From UBA8337 sp965662725 (GTDB taxonomy: Bacteria; Pseudomonadota; Alphaproteobacteria; RS24), in contig CBFIIT010000006.1 in assembly GCA_965662725.1 (NCBI GenBank), positions 1 to 63,563 of the forward strand: a DNA stretch of 63,563 nt, in the 5' to 3' direction. Below the pieces are notes generated by a model. The model made no database searches and was not told the DNA's origin. It saw only the letters and a program-made list of their open reading frames with translations. The position numbers and the translations under genes are program-made. Shown here one piece after another: positions 9,621-19,500 of the stretch. The stretch's first letter is position 1, and each line of letters opens with the position of its first letter.

Positions 9621-12113
9621 ATGATGAAATTTTTGGGTAATATTGCTGGTGTCGCCGTCACGCTTGGCGCGATTGGTCTGTTTGTGCTGGTATTGGCGCT
9701 TTGGCGTATTAATAGCGGCTTGCCGAATTACGAGCACTTGGCCAATTACACGCCACCGGTAATGAGCCGCGCCCATGCAGGCAATGGTGTATTGATTGCC
9801 GAATATGCACAAGAGCGGCGTATTTTTGTGCCCATCAGCACCGCGCCGAAACATTTGATTGATGCATTTCTGGCGGCGGAAGATAAAAACTTTTACGCGC
9901 ATGTCGGGATTGATTTTCGCGGCATTATCCGTGCGGTATTTGCCAATGTGGTTAATGTTGCGACCGGCCGCCGCTTGGAAGGTGCGTCAACGATTACCCA
10001 GCAAGTGGCGAAAAACTTTCTGCTGAGCAGCGATGTGACACTGGAGCGGAAGCTGAAAGAAGCAGTGCTGGCTTTGCGGCTGGAGCGCACTTTTACCAAG
10101 CCGCAATTATTGGAACTTTATTTAAATGAGATTTATCTCGGCCTTGGCAGTTATGGCGTCGCGGCGGCGGCATTGAATTATTTCGATAAGCCGTTGAGTG
10201 AGCTGACCATTGCCGAAGCGGCTTATTTGGCCGCCTTGCCGAAAGCACCGAATAATTACCATCCGTTCCGCAAGCGGGCCCGCGCCATTGCTCGGCGAAA
10301 TTGGGTTATCGAGCGGATGCGCGATAATGGCTATATCACCGATATGCAGGCGCGTAATGCTGCCGCGCAAGACCTTGTGGTGACTGACCGCCCGGCCAGT
10401 TTGCGGCGATATAATGCCGAGTATTTTGTCGAAGAAGTGCGCCGCGAAGTTTATGCCCTATACGGCGAAGAGCAGCTTTATGGCGGCGGCTTATCCATTC
10501 GCACGACGCTGAATACGGATTTTCAAAAACTGGCGCGGCAAAGCTTGCGCCAAGGCATTGAAGATTATGACCGTCGGCAGGGTTATCGTGGCCCATATGC
10601 GGAGTTAGAGACACTCGAAGAATGGTGGACACAGCTAACGAAAATCGAAATTCCACTCGACCTCGCCCCCTGGCGCTTGGCGGTTGTGTTATCGGTTGAT
10701 GATGAATTGAACCGCGCCAATATCGGTTTGCGCCCACGCATGACACGGGCGCGTCGCTTTGAAGACCGCATTGATTTGGGCGTCATTGAACTGGCCGGTG
10801 TTACATGGGCGCGCGCCAAACCGTCGCCTGAAAATGGCTATAAAATCAAAGGGCCGAAAATTCGCCGCATGAATCAGGTGCTGAAGGCCGGCGATATTAT
10901 TTGGGTCAGCCAAAATGGCGATGGCGAAGATGAGATTTACGCCTTGCAGCAATTGCCGGAAGTGAATGGCGCGATGGTTGCGATGGACCCGCATACAGGC
11001 CGCGTTTTGGCGATGACCGGCGGCTATAGTTTCTCAGCCAGTGAGTTTAATCGCGCGACGCAAGCCAGCCGCCAGCCCGGCTCGGCCTTTAAGCCGTTTG
11101 TTTATGCCGCCGCATTGGATAGCGGTTTTACCCCTGCCAGTCTTGTGCTTGATGCGCCTTTTGTGATGGAGCAGGGCAAAGATCAAGGTTTATGGAAGCC
11201 GGAAAATTACGGGCGGCGGTTTTACGGGCTATCGACTTTGCGGCTTGGTATGGAAAAAAGCCGGAACTTGATGACCATTCGGATGGCGCAAGAAATCGGC
11301 ATGAATAAAATCACCGATTACGCCAAGCGGTTTAATATCAATAGGTCTATGCCGCGCGTATTGGCCATGTCGCTCGGTGCGGGAGAAACCTCGCTGATGC
11401 GCCTGACCACGGCTTACGCCATGCTGGTAAATGGCGGTAAGCGGGTAGAGCCGCTATTTATTGACCGCGTGCAAGACCGTTATGGCAAATCGCTGTTCCG
11501 GCATGACCAGCGCGATTGCTTTGGCTGTAATGTTGATGGTTATGAACAGCAAACGGCCCCCGATTTGCCGGATGAACGCGAGCAGGTTTTGTCGCCGCAA
11601 ACCGCCTATCAAGTGGTGTCGATGTTGGAGGGCGTTGTGAAACGCGGTACCGGTCGTCGTATCTCCTCCATTGGCAAACCGCTGGCCGGTAAAACCGGTA
11701 CGACGAATGACAGCCGCGATGCTTGGTTTGTCGGCTTCTCGGCTGATTTGGTCGCCGGTGTTTATATCGGTTATGACGACAACCGACCGCTTGGTGATGG
11801 TGAAAGCGGTGGCCGTGTCGCCGGTCCTGTTTTCAAAAACTTTATGGAGCAGGCTTTGCAAGATATGGCGACGCCGCCTTTCCGCGTGCCGAGCGATGTC
11901 AATCTGGTGCGGATAAATGCCAAGACCGGCAAGCTGGCGCGACCGAATGATGAGACGGTTATTCTGGAAGCGTTTAAGCCGGGCACTGAGCCAACACGCA
12001 ATAGCCAGCAGCGCGTTGTGCGCGGCGGTTCCACTGACGGAAATAAGCGGGTGCGCCAGCGCCCGGCGGTTGATACGGAGACCGTCGGTGCGGGCTCTGG
12101 AGGCCTTTACTAA
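9621..12113 (+). CDS. mrcA: Penicillin-binding protein 1A (transglycosylase/transpeptidase)
   Basis: A bifunctional class A PBP that polymerises and cross-links peptidoglycan. It has 830 residues from the ATG at 9621; a TTG at 9618 and an ATG at 9624 are alternatives. One N-terminal transmembrane helix covers about residues 6-28. The GT51 glycosyltransferase domain carries the catalytic glutamate in AAEDKNFYAHVG (about residue 87) and EGASTITQQVAKNF. An OB-like region lies between the domains. The transpeptidase domain has the nucleophile in SAFK (S488) and the KTG box at K691. The interdomain region and length fit PBP1A (PonA) rather than PBP1B/1C. It sits between amiC and prfB, making this an envelope-growth cluster. 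Confidence 0.95.
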   Translation: MMKFLGNIAGVAVTLGAIGLFVLVLALWRINSGLPNYEHLANYTPPVMSRAHAGNGVLIAEYAQERRIFVPISTAPKHLIDAFLAAEDKNFYAHVGIDFRGIIRAVFANVVNVATGRRLEGASTITQQVAKNFLLSSDVTLERKLKEAVLALRLERTFTKPQLLELYLNEIYLGLGSYGVAAAALNYFDKPLSELTIAEAAYLAALPKAPNNYHPFRKRARAIARRNWVIERMRDNGYITDMQARNAAAQDLVVTDRPASLRRYNAEYFVEEVRREVYALYGEEQLYGGGLSIRTTLNTDFQKLARQSLRQGIEDYDRRQGYRGPYAELETLEEWWTQLTKIEIPLDLAPWRLAVVLSVDDELNRANIGLRPRMTRARRFEDRIDLGVIELAGVTWARAKPSPENGYKIKGPKIRRMNQVLKAGDIIWVSQNGDGEDEIYALQQLPEVNGAMVAMDPHTGRVLAMTGGYSFSASEFNRATQASRQPGSAFKPFVYAAALDSGFTPASLVLDAPFVMEQGKDQGLWKPENYGRRFYGLSTLRLGMEKSRNLMTIRMAQEIGMNKITDYAKRFNINRSMPRVLAMSLGAGETSLMRLTTAYAMLVNGGKRVEPLFIDRVQDRYGKSLFRHDQRDCFGCNVDGYEQQTAPDLPDEREQVLSPQTAYQVVSMLEGVVKRGTGRRISSIGKPLAGKTGTTNDSRDAWFVGFSADLVAGVYIGYDDNRPLGDGESGGRVAGPVFKNFMEQALQDMATPPFRVPSDVNLVRINAKTGKLARPNDETVILEAFKPGTEPTRNSQQRVVRGGSTDGNKRVRQRPAVDTETVGAGSGGLY

Positions 12114-12157
12114 GTCGGATTGATTATGTAACGTCCGGCCCGTTATAGGAGGCCGAT

Positions 12158-13289
12158 GTGCGCGCTGAAATTGCAGATTATGTAGATCGTATCAAACAGT
12201 CATTGGAGCTGTTAAGGAGGCACCTTTGACTGGGATAACGCGCTTGCGCGCCTCGAGGAGCTGAATAAAAGCGCCGAGGACCCCGAATTATGGAATGACC
12301 CGCAGCGCGCGCAAAAAATGATGCAAGAGCGCACGCGGCTTGAAAGTGCCATTAAAATTTGCCGTCGGCTCGAGGCCGATATGCACGACAATGTTGAGCT
12401 GATTGACCTTGGTGAAGCCGAGGGGGATAGCGATGTAGTTGCTGAAAGCCAAGCCGCTTTGGAGGCGTTGGTTGAGCAGGCAGAGCGCATGGAGGTTGAA
12501 ACATTATTGTCGGGCGAGGCCGACAGCAATGATGCCTATTTGGAAGTGCATGCCGGTGCCGGTGGCACGGAAAGCCAAGACTGGGCCAGTATGTTGCAGC
12601 GCATGTATCTGCGTTGGGCTGAAAAAAAGGGCTATAAGGCGACTATTATCGAACAGACTTTTGGCGACGAAGCCGGCATTAAATCGGTGACCATTGAGAT
12701 TAAAGGTCTCAATGCCTATGGCTGGGCAAAGACCGAAAGCGGTGTGCATCGCTTGGTGCGTATTTCACCTTTTGACAGTAATGCGCGGCGTCATACCAGC
12801 TTTGCCAGTGTCTGGTGTTATCCGGTGGTGGATGATGCAATTGAAGTGGAAGTGGCTGAGTCAGATGTGCGGATTGATACGTTTCGCGCCTCCGGAGCCG
12901 GTGGTCAGCATGTTAACACGACCGATAGCGCTGTGCGCATCACCCATATTCCGACCAATATTGTCGTGCAGTGTCAAAACCAACGTTCGCAACATAAAAA
13001 CCGCGCCACGGCATGGGCGATGTTGCGGGCGCGGCTCTATGAATTGGAATTACAAAAGCGCGAAGAAGAAGCAAATGCCAATGCAGAGGCCAAAACCGAA
13101 ATCGGTTGGGGCCATCAAATTCGTTCTTATGTTTTGCAGCCCTATCAGATGGTGAAAGATTTGCGCACCGGTGTTGAAAGCGGCAATCCGTCATCCGTGC
13201 TCGACGGGGCGTTGGATGATTTTATGGAAGCGGCCTTGGCGCAGCGCGTCAATGGTGAGGGGCCGAATGAGGTCAGCGATCTCGATTAG
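12158..13289 (+). CDS. prfB: Peptide chain release factor 2, with programmed +1 frameshift
   Basis: RF2 recognises UGA and UAA stop codons and triggers peptide release. The gene is in two frames. A GTG start at 12158, five bases after AGGAGG, encodes 23 residues up to CTT at 12224-12226, which is followed by an in-frame TGA. The ribosome must slip +1 to read GAC TGG GAT from 12228 on. The full product is 376 residues. The stop-codon-recognition tripeptide SPF is at about 203-205 and the GGQ catalytic motif at 248-250 in SGAGGQHVNTT. Low RF2 lets the UGA linger and raises frameshifting, a known autoregulation. A start at 12318, in the second frame only, would lose the conserved N-terminus and is not the real one. 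Confidence 0.96.
12215..12230 (+). promoter_or_regulatory. RF2 programmed frameshift signal
   Basis: The site reads AGGAGG CAC CTT TGA C: an internal Shine-Dalgarno-like hexamer three bases before the slippery CTT, followed by the UGA codon and C, the least efficient termination context. The layout matches the E. coli site, with an anti-SD match that is if anything stronger. Confidence 0.93.
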
Positions 13290-13302
13290 AGAAAACCGGC
13301 CG

Positions 13303-13716
13303 TTAAATATTGCTGCCTTGCGCGACTTCTTCTTCGACAGCCAGACTGATAGAGGCATTTTTAAGCGGGTCTTTTTCACGTTTAACGGCACCGTTTAATT
13401 GCGCGCCTGACTCGATCGCCAATGCTTCATTAAATACGTCGCCATCGACATGGCTGGTGGCGCAAAGATAAACTTGTCGGCCACGAATAATACCTTTGAC
13501 GCGGCCAAATACGGTGACTGTGTCACCGGCCACTTCGCCATGAATTTCAGCCTTTTCGCCAACCGTTACCGCATTTGAACGCAAGTCTCCATCCAATCGA
13601 CCTTCGATTTGAATATCGCCGGTTGAAAAGATTTGCCCGACAATATGCATGTCATGGCTCAAGATAGAAGGCGCGGCCTTTACTTTGGTTTTTGGTATTT
13701 TTTGTTCTTCTTCCAT
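13303..13716 (-). CDS. Bactofilin (polymer-forming cytoskeletal protein)
   Basis: A 137-residue protein with the bactofilin (DUF583) right-handed beta-helix core at about residues 18-115. It is recognised from regularly spaced G-D-I-x-I-x-G-R-L-x-G-D and E-I-H-G-E-V-x-G-D-T-V type turns and short disordered ends. Bactofilins self-assemble without nucleotides into membrane-associated filaments that place cell-wall enzymes. The gene follows an M23 peptidase with a TAATG stop-start overlap. In other species, such as Helicobacter, Hyphomonas and relatives, bactofilin-M23 pairs shape local peptidoglycan. A morphogenetic role here is inferred from that pairing. Confidence 0.9.
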   Translation of the reverse strand: MEEEQKIPKTKVKAAPSILSHDMHIVGQIFSTGDIQIEGRLDGDLRSNAVTVGEKAEIHGEVAGDTVTVFGRVKGIIRGRQVYLCATSHVDGDVFNEALAIESGAQLNGAVKREKDPLKNASISLAVEEEVAQGSNI

Positions 13717-15053
13717 TATTCATCCGCCTGTTGGGAAATTGTCTCAGCAACGTTAAAAATTTGTTTACCGGCATCAAGAAAGGCGAGCGGGTCGCGCACT
13801 TTGCCTTCATACCAGACTTCATAATGCAAATGCGGGCCGGTGCTGCGGCCACTATTACCGGCATCGGCAATGTGCTGTTGAAATTCGACCGCTTGGCCGC
13901 GGCGCACGCGGCTGCGTGCCAAATGGCCATAGCGGGTACGAAAGCCATTGCCATGGTCAATCTCAACCACCAACCCATAAGGACCTTTATAACCGGCGCG
14001 CGTTACCGTACCCGGCAGGGTCGCATAAACAGGTGTGCCGGTTGCGGTACCGAAATCGACACCGGCGTGAAAGGCGGCGCGCTTTTTAAACGGGTCAAGG
14101 CGCGGGCCAAAGCGGCTGGTCACGCGATAATCATGTATCGGCAGTGACAGCGGAATTTTGGCGATGGATTTGCTGAGGTTTTCCAACCGCTCAAGGCCGC
14201 TCGAAATGCGATAAAGCTGGCGGTGCAATTCGGAATTAATGCCCGGCTTTTCTTCATCCAATGGGATATAAGGGCCGCCAATGGCTGTTTCAGTGTCCGG
14301 CAAGACGCGCGCCATAAATTCTTCCGGCTGCAAAATTTCCGTATCAACAATAATGTTTTCAAATTCGGCAATCCGCTCATCGATGTTTTCTTCCAGCGCA
14401 TCCAGCAATTCTTGTTGGTTCAGATCCAAAGAATTAACCCGCTTGAACACATCTTTTTCGACCAGAGGCATCGATATATCATCCGGCAAAGCATCGGAAC
14501 TGCGTTGCGCCAATGCTATTTTGGCCGGCGCATCTCCGGATGAAACCGAACGGCTGACCATGCGGCCATTTTGATTGTCACGCGGGCGGGCGACCAATTC
14601 GGTTTTATTGCGGTCGCGCTTATTACGCTTGGCGACGCTGGAAAAAGAGATTTGCATTTCGCGTAATTCATTAGAAATCGCCGCGTGCTGCTCAAATACC
14701 AAGGTCAAATCATTATGGCGTTTTTCGAGATTATCAGTGGTTTCGGAAAACCAATCTTGCGTCAAAATAAGTTGCGCATTCAAATCATCATAGGCAAGGC
14801 GCAAACGATTTAGCTCATTTTCATAGGCAAGCTGCATTTCCTGAACTTCTTGCTCACGCTGCGCCCCAAGTCCTTGATTGAAAATAACATGCACGGAAGC
14901 ATAGCCGACCCAACCGGCCACCAGTCCGAAAATCACCGCCAAGGCGACCAAAGAACGGCTGGAAAGCGGGACAAAAGTCACACTGCCATTTTTGCGAACA
15001 TAAATCTGCCGCTCGGCGAATATATCGCGAAGTTTATCGAGTAATCTGCTCAT
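13716..15053 (-). CDS. M23-family membrane-anchored peptidoglycan endopeptidase
   Basis: A 445-residue protein with a short cytoplasmic N-terminus, one transmembrane helix (about residues 33-56), and a coiled-coil-rich periplasmic stalk to about 170. The C-terminal LytM domain has the zinc-binding HAGVDFGTATGTPV and HLHYEV motifs, so both metal-ligand boxes are present and the enzyme should be active. It probably cleaves peptide cross-links between glycan strands. Topology and partnership match LmdC/Csd1-like peptidases that work with bactofilins. Its short cytoplasmic tail (about 32 residues) is the likely contact for the bactofilin encoded by the overlapping next gene (inference). Confidence 0.9.
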   Translation of the reverse strand: MSRLLDKLRDIFAERQIYVRKNGSVTFVPLSSRSLVALAVIFGLVAGWVGYASVHVIFNQGLGAQREQEVQEMQLAYENELNRLRLAYDDLNAQLILTQDWFSETTDNLEKRHNDLTLVFEQHAAISNELREMQISFSSVAKRNKRDRNKTELVARPRDNQNGRMVSRSVSSGDAPAKIALAQRSSDALPDDISMPLVEKDVFKRVNSLDLNQQELLDALEENIDERIAEFENIIVDTEILQPEEFMARVLPDTETAIGGPYIPLDEEKPGINSELHRQLYRISSGLERLENLSKSIAKIPLSLPIHDYRVTSRFGPRLDPFKKRAAFHAGVDFGTATGTPVYATLPGTVTRAGYKGPYGLVVEIDHGNGFRTRYGHLARSRVRRGQAVEFQQHIADAGNSGRSTGPHLHYEVWYEGKVRDPLAFLDAGKQIFNVAETISQQADE

Positions 15054-15113
15054 GCGCCCAATTCAAACTTATCCACACAGTGTTTCTCAAAAAACGACTG
15101 CTATTGCAAGCGT

Positions 15114-15932
15114 TTAGTTCATGCTTTGTTGCGTCTCCGGCGCATAAAACTGGCGCGGCAGACCGGCTTCGTCGCGGGCCATCTCATTAAAGGGCGGTTT
15201 TAACTGGCCGCCGAAGAAATTTTTCAGCTTTTCTTTGAAGCAGGCGGTCGCATCGAGGTTATTGTCGTCGCAGATACGCATGAACCATTTACTGCCCGCA
15301 CCGACATGGGTTTTCTCATCTTCAAAAATCACCGACAGCATGGTCGCGCTCTTTTTATCACCGGCATTTTCAAATTTTTTCATCATCATCGGCGTAACGT
15401 CGAGACCGCGCGCTTCCAGTACCAAAGGCACAATCGCCAGCCGCGCGATTAAATCATGCCGTGTATCATAGGCTGCCTGCCAAAGCCCGTCATGCGCCGG
15501 GAGATCGCCATATTCCATTTCCATATCGGCCAAACGGTCGGCCAACATCAAATAATGCCGTGCCTCGTCGGCGCCGACTTTCAACCAATCAGTGATAAAT
15601 GCGTCGGGTAAAGGAGCGTCAACAAAACGCCCGACCAAATCAAAAGCCAAATCAATCGCGTTTAATTCAATATGCGCCAGCGCATGGAGCTGCGCCTTAC
15701 GGCCGGTTTCACCGCTCATTTTGCGACGTGGCATTTCACGCGGTTCCAGCAATTCGGGGCGCGCCGGTCTGGCCGGTCTGTCGGGCCAATCTTGCGGGCG
15801 CGCGCTATCGCGCTGCAATCTTTCATGTCGCCAATCTTCTGCCAGTTTTCGGCCAAGCGCGGCTTTTTCTGCCGGTTCCGCCGCCATCAATACCGCGCGG
15901 CAGGCTTCAGCAAGTGAAGCTGTGTCAGCCAC
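15114..15932 (-). CDS. DUF455 family ferritin-like protein
   Basis: About 272 residues. The central region (about 85-250) is helical, with E and H residues spaced as in ferritin-like four-helix bundles, for example the ALAHIELNAIDLAFDL and DEARHYLMLADRL segments and EDEKTHVGAGSKWF. This is the DUF455 family; its substrate is not known to me. The spaced Glu/His pairs suggest a di-metal centre like that of tRNA hydroxylase MiaE-type proteins (inference). The GTG at 15932 is chosen because GAGG precedes it and it overlaps the bcp stop by only 8 bases. ATGs at 15959 and 15953 are possible. Co-transcribed with the upstream peroxiredoxin. Confidence 0.8.
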   Translation of the reverse strand: MADTASLAEACRAVLMAAEPAEKAALGRKLAEDWRHERLQRDSARPQDWPDRPARPARPELLEPREMPRRKMSGETGRKAQLHALAHIELNAIDLAFDLVGRFVDAPLPDAFITDWLKVGADEARHYLMLADRLADMEMEYGDLPAHDGLWQAAYDTRHDLIARLAIVPLVLEARGLDVTPMMMKKFENAGDKKSATMLSVIFEDEKTHVGAGSKWFMRICDDNNLDATACFKEKLKNFFGGQLKPPFNEMARDEAGLPRQFYAPETQQSMN

Positions 15933-16392
15933 GAGCTGCCTCAAGCACTGCATTGACATGGCCTTTGACCTTCACTTTGCGCCAGATGTGCGAAATTTTC
16001 CCATCTGTATCAATCAGATAAGTGGCGCGTTCGATGCCCATAAATTTCCGGCCATACATATTTTTCTCAACCCAGACGCCGAAATCATTGAGCATTTTCT
16101 GCTCTTCATCGGCCAGCAAAGTGATGCCGAGATTGTGCTTTGCGATAAAGTTTTCATGCTTCTTCACGCTATCGGCCGACACGCCGACAATTGACGTATT
16201 GGCTTTGTCGAAATCCTGCAGCGCGGCTGTGAAGTCAATCGCTTCCGTGGTGCAGCCCGGCGTATTGTCTTTAGGGTAAAAATAAACCACCAGCTTGCGG
16301 CCCGAAAAATCCGCTAGGCTTACGGTTTCATTACCATTTGCCGGTAGAGAGAAATTGGGGGCTTTGTCGCCGATTTTAAGTTCTTTGGCCAT
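15925..16392 (-). CDS. bcp: Peroxiredoxin of the BCP/PrxQ family
   Basis: A thiol peroxidase of 155 residues that reduces hydrogen and alkyl peroxides. The peroxidatic cysteine C47 lies in FYPKDNTPGCTTEA. E. coli Bcp has a second, resolving cysteine five residues later; here that position is isoleucine and no other cysteine exists, so this is a one-cysteine BCP that must be reduced by an external thiol. The frame is open far upstream, but ATG 16392 is preceded by a perfect GGAGGAG and gives the family start MAKELKIGDKAPNFSL. Confidence 0.95.
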   Translation of the reverse strand: MAKELKIGDKAPNFSLPANGNETVSLADFSGRKLVVYFYPKDNTPGCTTEAIDFTAALQDFDKANTSIVGVSADSVKKHENFIAKHNLGITLLADEEQKMLNDFGVWVEKNMYGRKFMGIERATYLIDTDGKISHIWRKVKVKGHVNAVLEAARG

Positions 16393-16534
16393 GTGCTCCT
16401 CCGAGAATTGAGCCGGAATTGAATAAGTGCGCCAGCGTGTAGACTCTGGCATAAAGAGTTGGGGTAAATGTGGCGGTTGCCTTGATTTTGTCAAGTTATC
16501 GCGGCAGAAGAAGCGAGACGATAAACGGATTTTT

Positions 16535-19500
16535 ATGATGCAAACCGCGAAGCGGATATTTTTGCTTTTACTGGCAGTCCCGATTATATCGGTGTTGCTG
16601 ATGACGGCGCTTATCCGTTTTTCCGGCTTGCCGCTTGGTTTTATTGACCAACCGCTCAGCCTGTTTTTGCAACAAAACCTTGGCGGCGGTATGGTTAATC
16701 TTGAGCGTGCCGCGCTTGAATGGAACAGCAATACCGGCTTTTTTCAGATTTCAGCGGAACAAATCGGGGTTGACGAACCTACCGGTGCGGGACTGCGCGC
16801 CGATAATGTTGCAGTGGTTTTTAGCGCCGATGCGTTTTGGCAGCAGGGGCAATTGGCGTTGCAAGCGGCGACAATTGAGCGCCTGACGTTAAAACAAGAC
16901 AGGCGAAAAAGCCTGCCGCAAGCGGCGGATTTAATTCTCCCCAGCCTTGATGGCACATCCGGCACCGGCCAATTAGCCTATGTTTCGGAGCTGGCCATTC
17001 GTGATATTCGCGTCGGCGAGTATGAAACAGCCGCTTCCAATGGGTCGCATTTGCTTGTTTTGCGCGAAGGCAATCGTCTGACCGCGACCATTGAATTGGC
17101 CTATATGGCGAATGGTATCGAAAGCTCGGTCAATGCGTTGGCCGATATTAAAAATGACGGCAGCGGCAGTGCCGATATTGAATTGAATAATCTCGACCCA
17201 CGCGATATCGGCCGCTTCAGCGCATTATTATCGCCCTTGCGCGGCATTCAATTACCGGTCACGGCGTTGCTTGGCATCGACTTTGCTGCCGGTGGCAGGC
17301 CGAAACAGGGCACGATAGAAGTATTTGTCGAGCCGGGCTCGGTGCGTTTGAGCTCTGCCGCATTGAGTGTAGATGAATTGATTATCAGCGCGACGGCGGA
17401 TTTTACATCTCGTAAAATTGCTCTGAATGATATTCGTTTTAATGTTGGCGGCATTGCCGGACGGATGAGCGGCGCGGTTGAGTATGAGCAAAACAGGCGC
17501 GGCCAGATCTCAGAAATCGGGCTGAATGTGTCGGGCGAAGGTATTCAAGTTGATGTACCGGCGGTGTTTGCGGAACGGCTTACCATCCCGCGTGCGGAGA
17601 TTGTTACCTTTTATGATTTATCGCGTGACCGCATTGAAATCGAACGCTTTGATGTGACGCATAATTTCGGAATGGCGCGCACCGCCGGTATGGTTAAGGT
17701 CAGCGACACGAATCCGTATTTTGATTTCACCACTAATTTCGGCAGTATGACCCGCGCCGGTGTTGAGGCTTTATGGCCGGTCGGCATTGCGCCGCGCACC
17801 CGAAAATGGGTTGATGCTAATGTTCGTGGCGGCAAATTAACCGCAGGCAGCTTGACACTGAATGTTAGCTTGGAAGAGCTTGTCGGTCGCGCACCGGGCA
17901 CCCCATTGCGCGAAGATGCGATGGGGTTGGACTTGGCATTTGAAGATGTCGGTCTGCAATATCTAAGCTTTATGCCGCCGGTTGAAAATTCCGATATGCG
18001 AATGCGTCTGCGCGGCACGAGTTTTGAAGCGGAAGCAAAAGGGGGCTTTGTCCGCCTGCCAAGCAAAGATGTAAAACGCAATTTCAGCATTGTTCAAATT
18101 GCCGATGCGACGTTTGAAACACCGAATTATCGTGACCGCAATCAACCTGTCGATATTCGTTTTGGCGGTAACGGCCAAATCCGTGATGTCATTCGAGCGA
18201 TTAATGTGCCGCCGCTTAATGCGGTTAAAAATATCGATTTTGATTTCGATCGGCTCATTGGTGAGGCGTTTGTTGAGGCACATTTAAATATGGCAATCTT
18301 TGCGCCACCGGCGCAACGCAAGCTGGTTTATAAGCTGAGCGGTCGCACAAAAGACTTAGCCGTTGAAGGCGCGTTAGGGCCATATCAGCTTAGAAAAGGG
18401 CGCGGCTTTATTGATATCGACAATCAAGGTCTGCATGCTATGGGGCGGGCTGAAATTAACGGCTTTGATGGCGGCTTTGCCTGGCAACAGCCATTTGCTC
18501 CGGCCAAGGCCGGCGAGGCGAAGCTGGCCGTACATGGACATTTCTCCCCGCAAGCAGTGGCAGATTTAGGCCAATCTTGGGCCGGTGTTCGCCTGACCGG
18601 CGCGCCGCATATTAATTTGCTGGTCAATGGGCCGGTGCAGAAACCGGATAATTTTCGTCTTTTCGCGGATTTGGAAGCGGCTGAATTATCGATGCATCCC
18701 TTGGCTTATCAAAAGCCGGTCGGCTTACCGGCGCATATTCATGCGCGGATTGAGAATAATGCCGATGGCGAGGTCAGCGATATTTCTGCCGACCTGACGA
18801 TTGATGATAAGAAAATCACCGAGGTGACGTTGAGACTGGACGGCGATTTACTGAGTGGTTTCAAAATGACGCCGATAAGTTTGGGGCGTGACCGTAATCT
18901 TGTGGCTAAGCTGGCGCTTGATGACGATACCCGCATGGTCACTGTGACGGCTGACCGTTTTGACGTCAGCCGCTTGTTTGCGTCGGGCAATCGCGAGGTA
19001 AAGCTAAAGCCGGAACCGTTCGAGATGTTGCCGTTTTTGGGTGCCGAGGCTGTGGTTGATGTGCAGCTCAATCAAGTGGTCGGGCAAAATAATGTTGAGA
19101 TGGATCGCACGCAAATGCGCGTATTGCGCCGCAATGACTTGCATGAAGAACTTAAATTCCAAGGCGTGTTTGCCGATGGCTCGGATATGGTGATGAGCAT
19201 TGACCGCGACAATCCGGTGCGCCGGCGTTTCCTCATTCAAACCGAACGCGCCGGTAATGTTTTCCGCATGTTCGATTGGGCCAGTGAAATGTTTGGCGGC
19301 AATTTAGTGATGAACGGCACTTTGTTCGATACTAATTTCAGCACGGCGACCGGCAAGAAAGATATTGATGGGCGGTTTACCATGACCGGTTTTCGGGCGC
19401 GCAATGTGCCGGTGCTGGCCTCTATGCTGTCCTTGGCTTCATTGTCAGGTATCGCTGATACACTGTCGGGAGACGGTATTAAGTTTGACAAAGCGCAAGG

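Noticed and set aside
16393..16731. N-terminal extension of the peroxiredoxin frame
   Set aside because: A perfect ribosome site and the conserved start lie at 16392; the extension overlaps the opposite gene.
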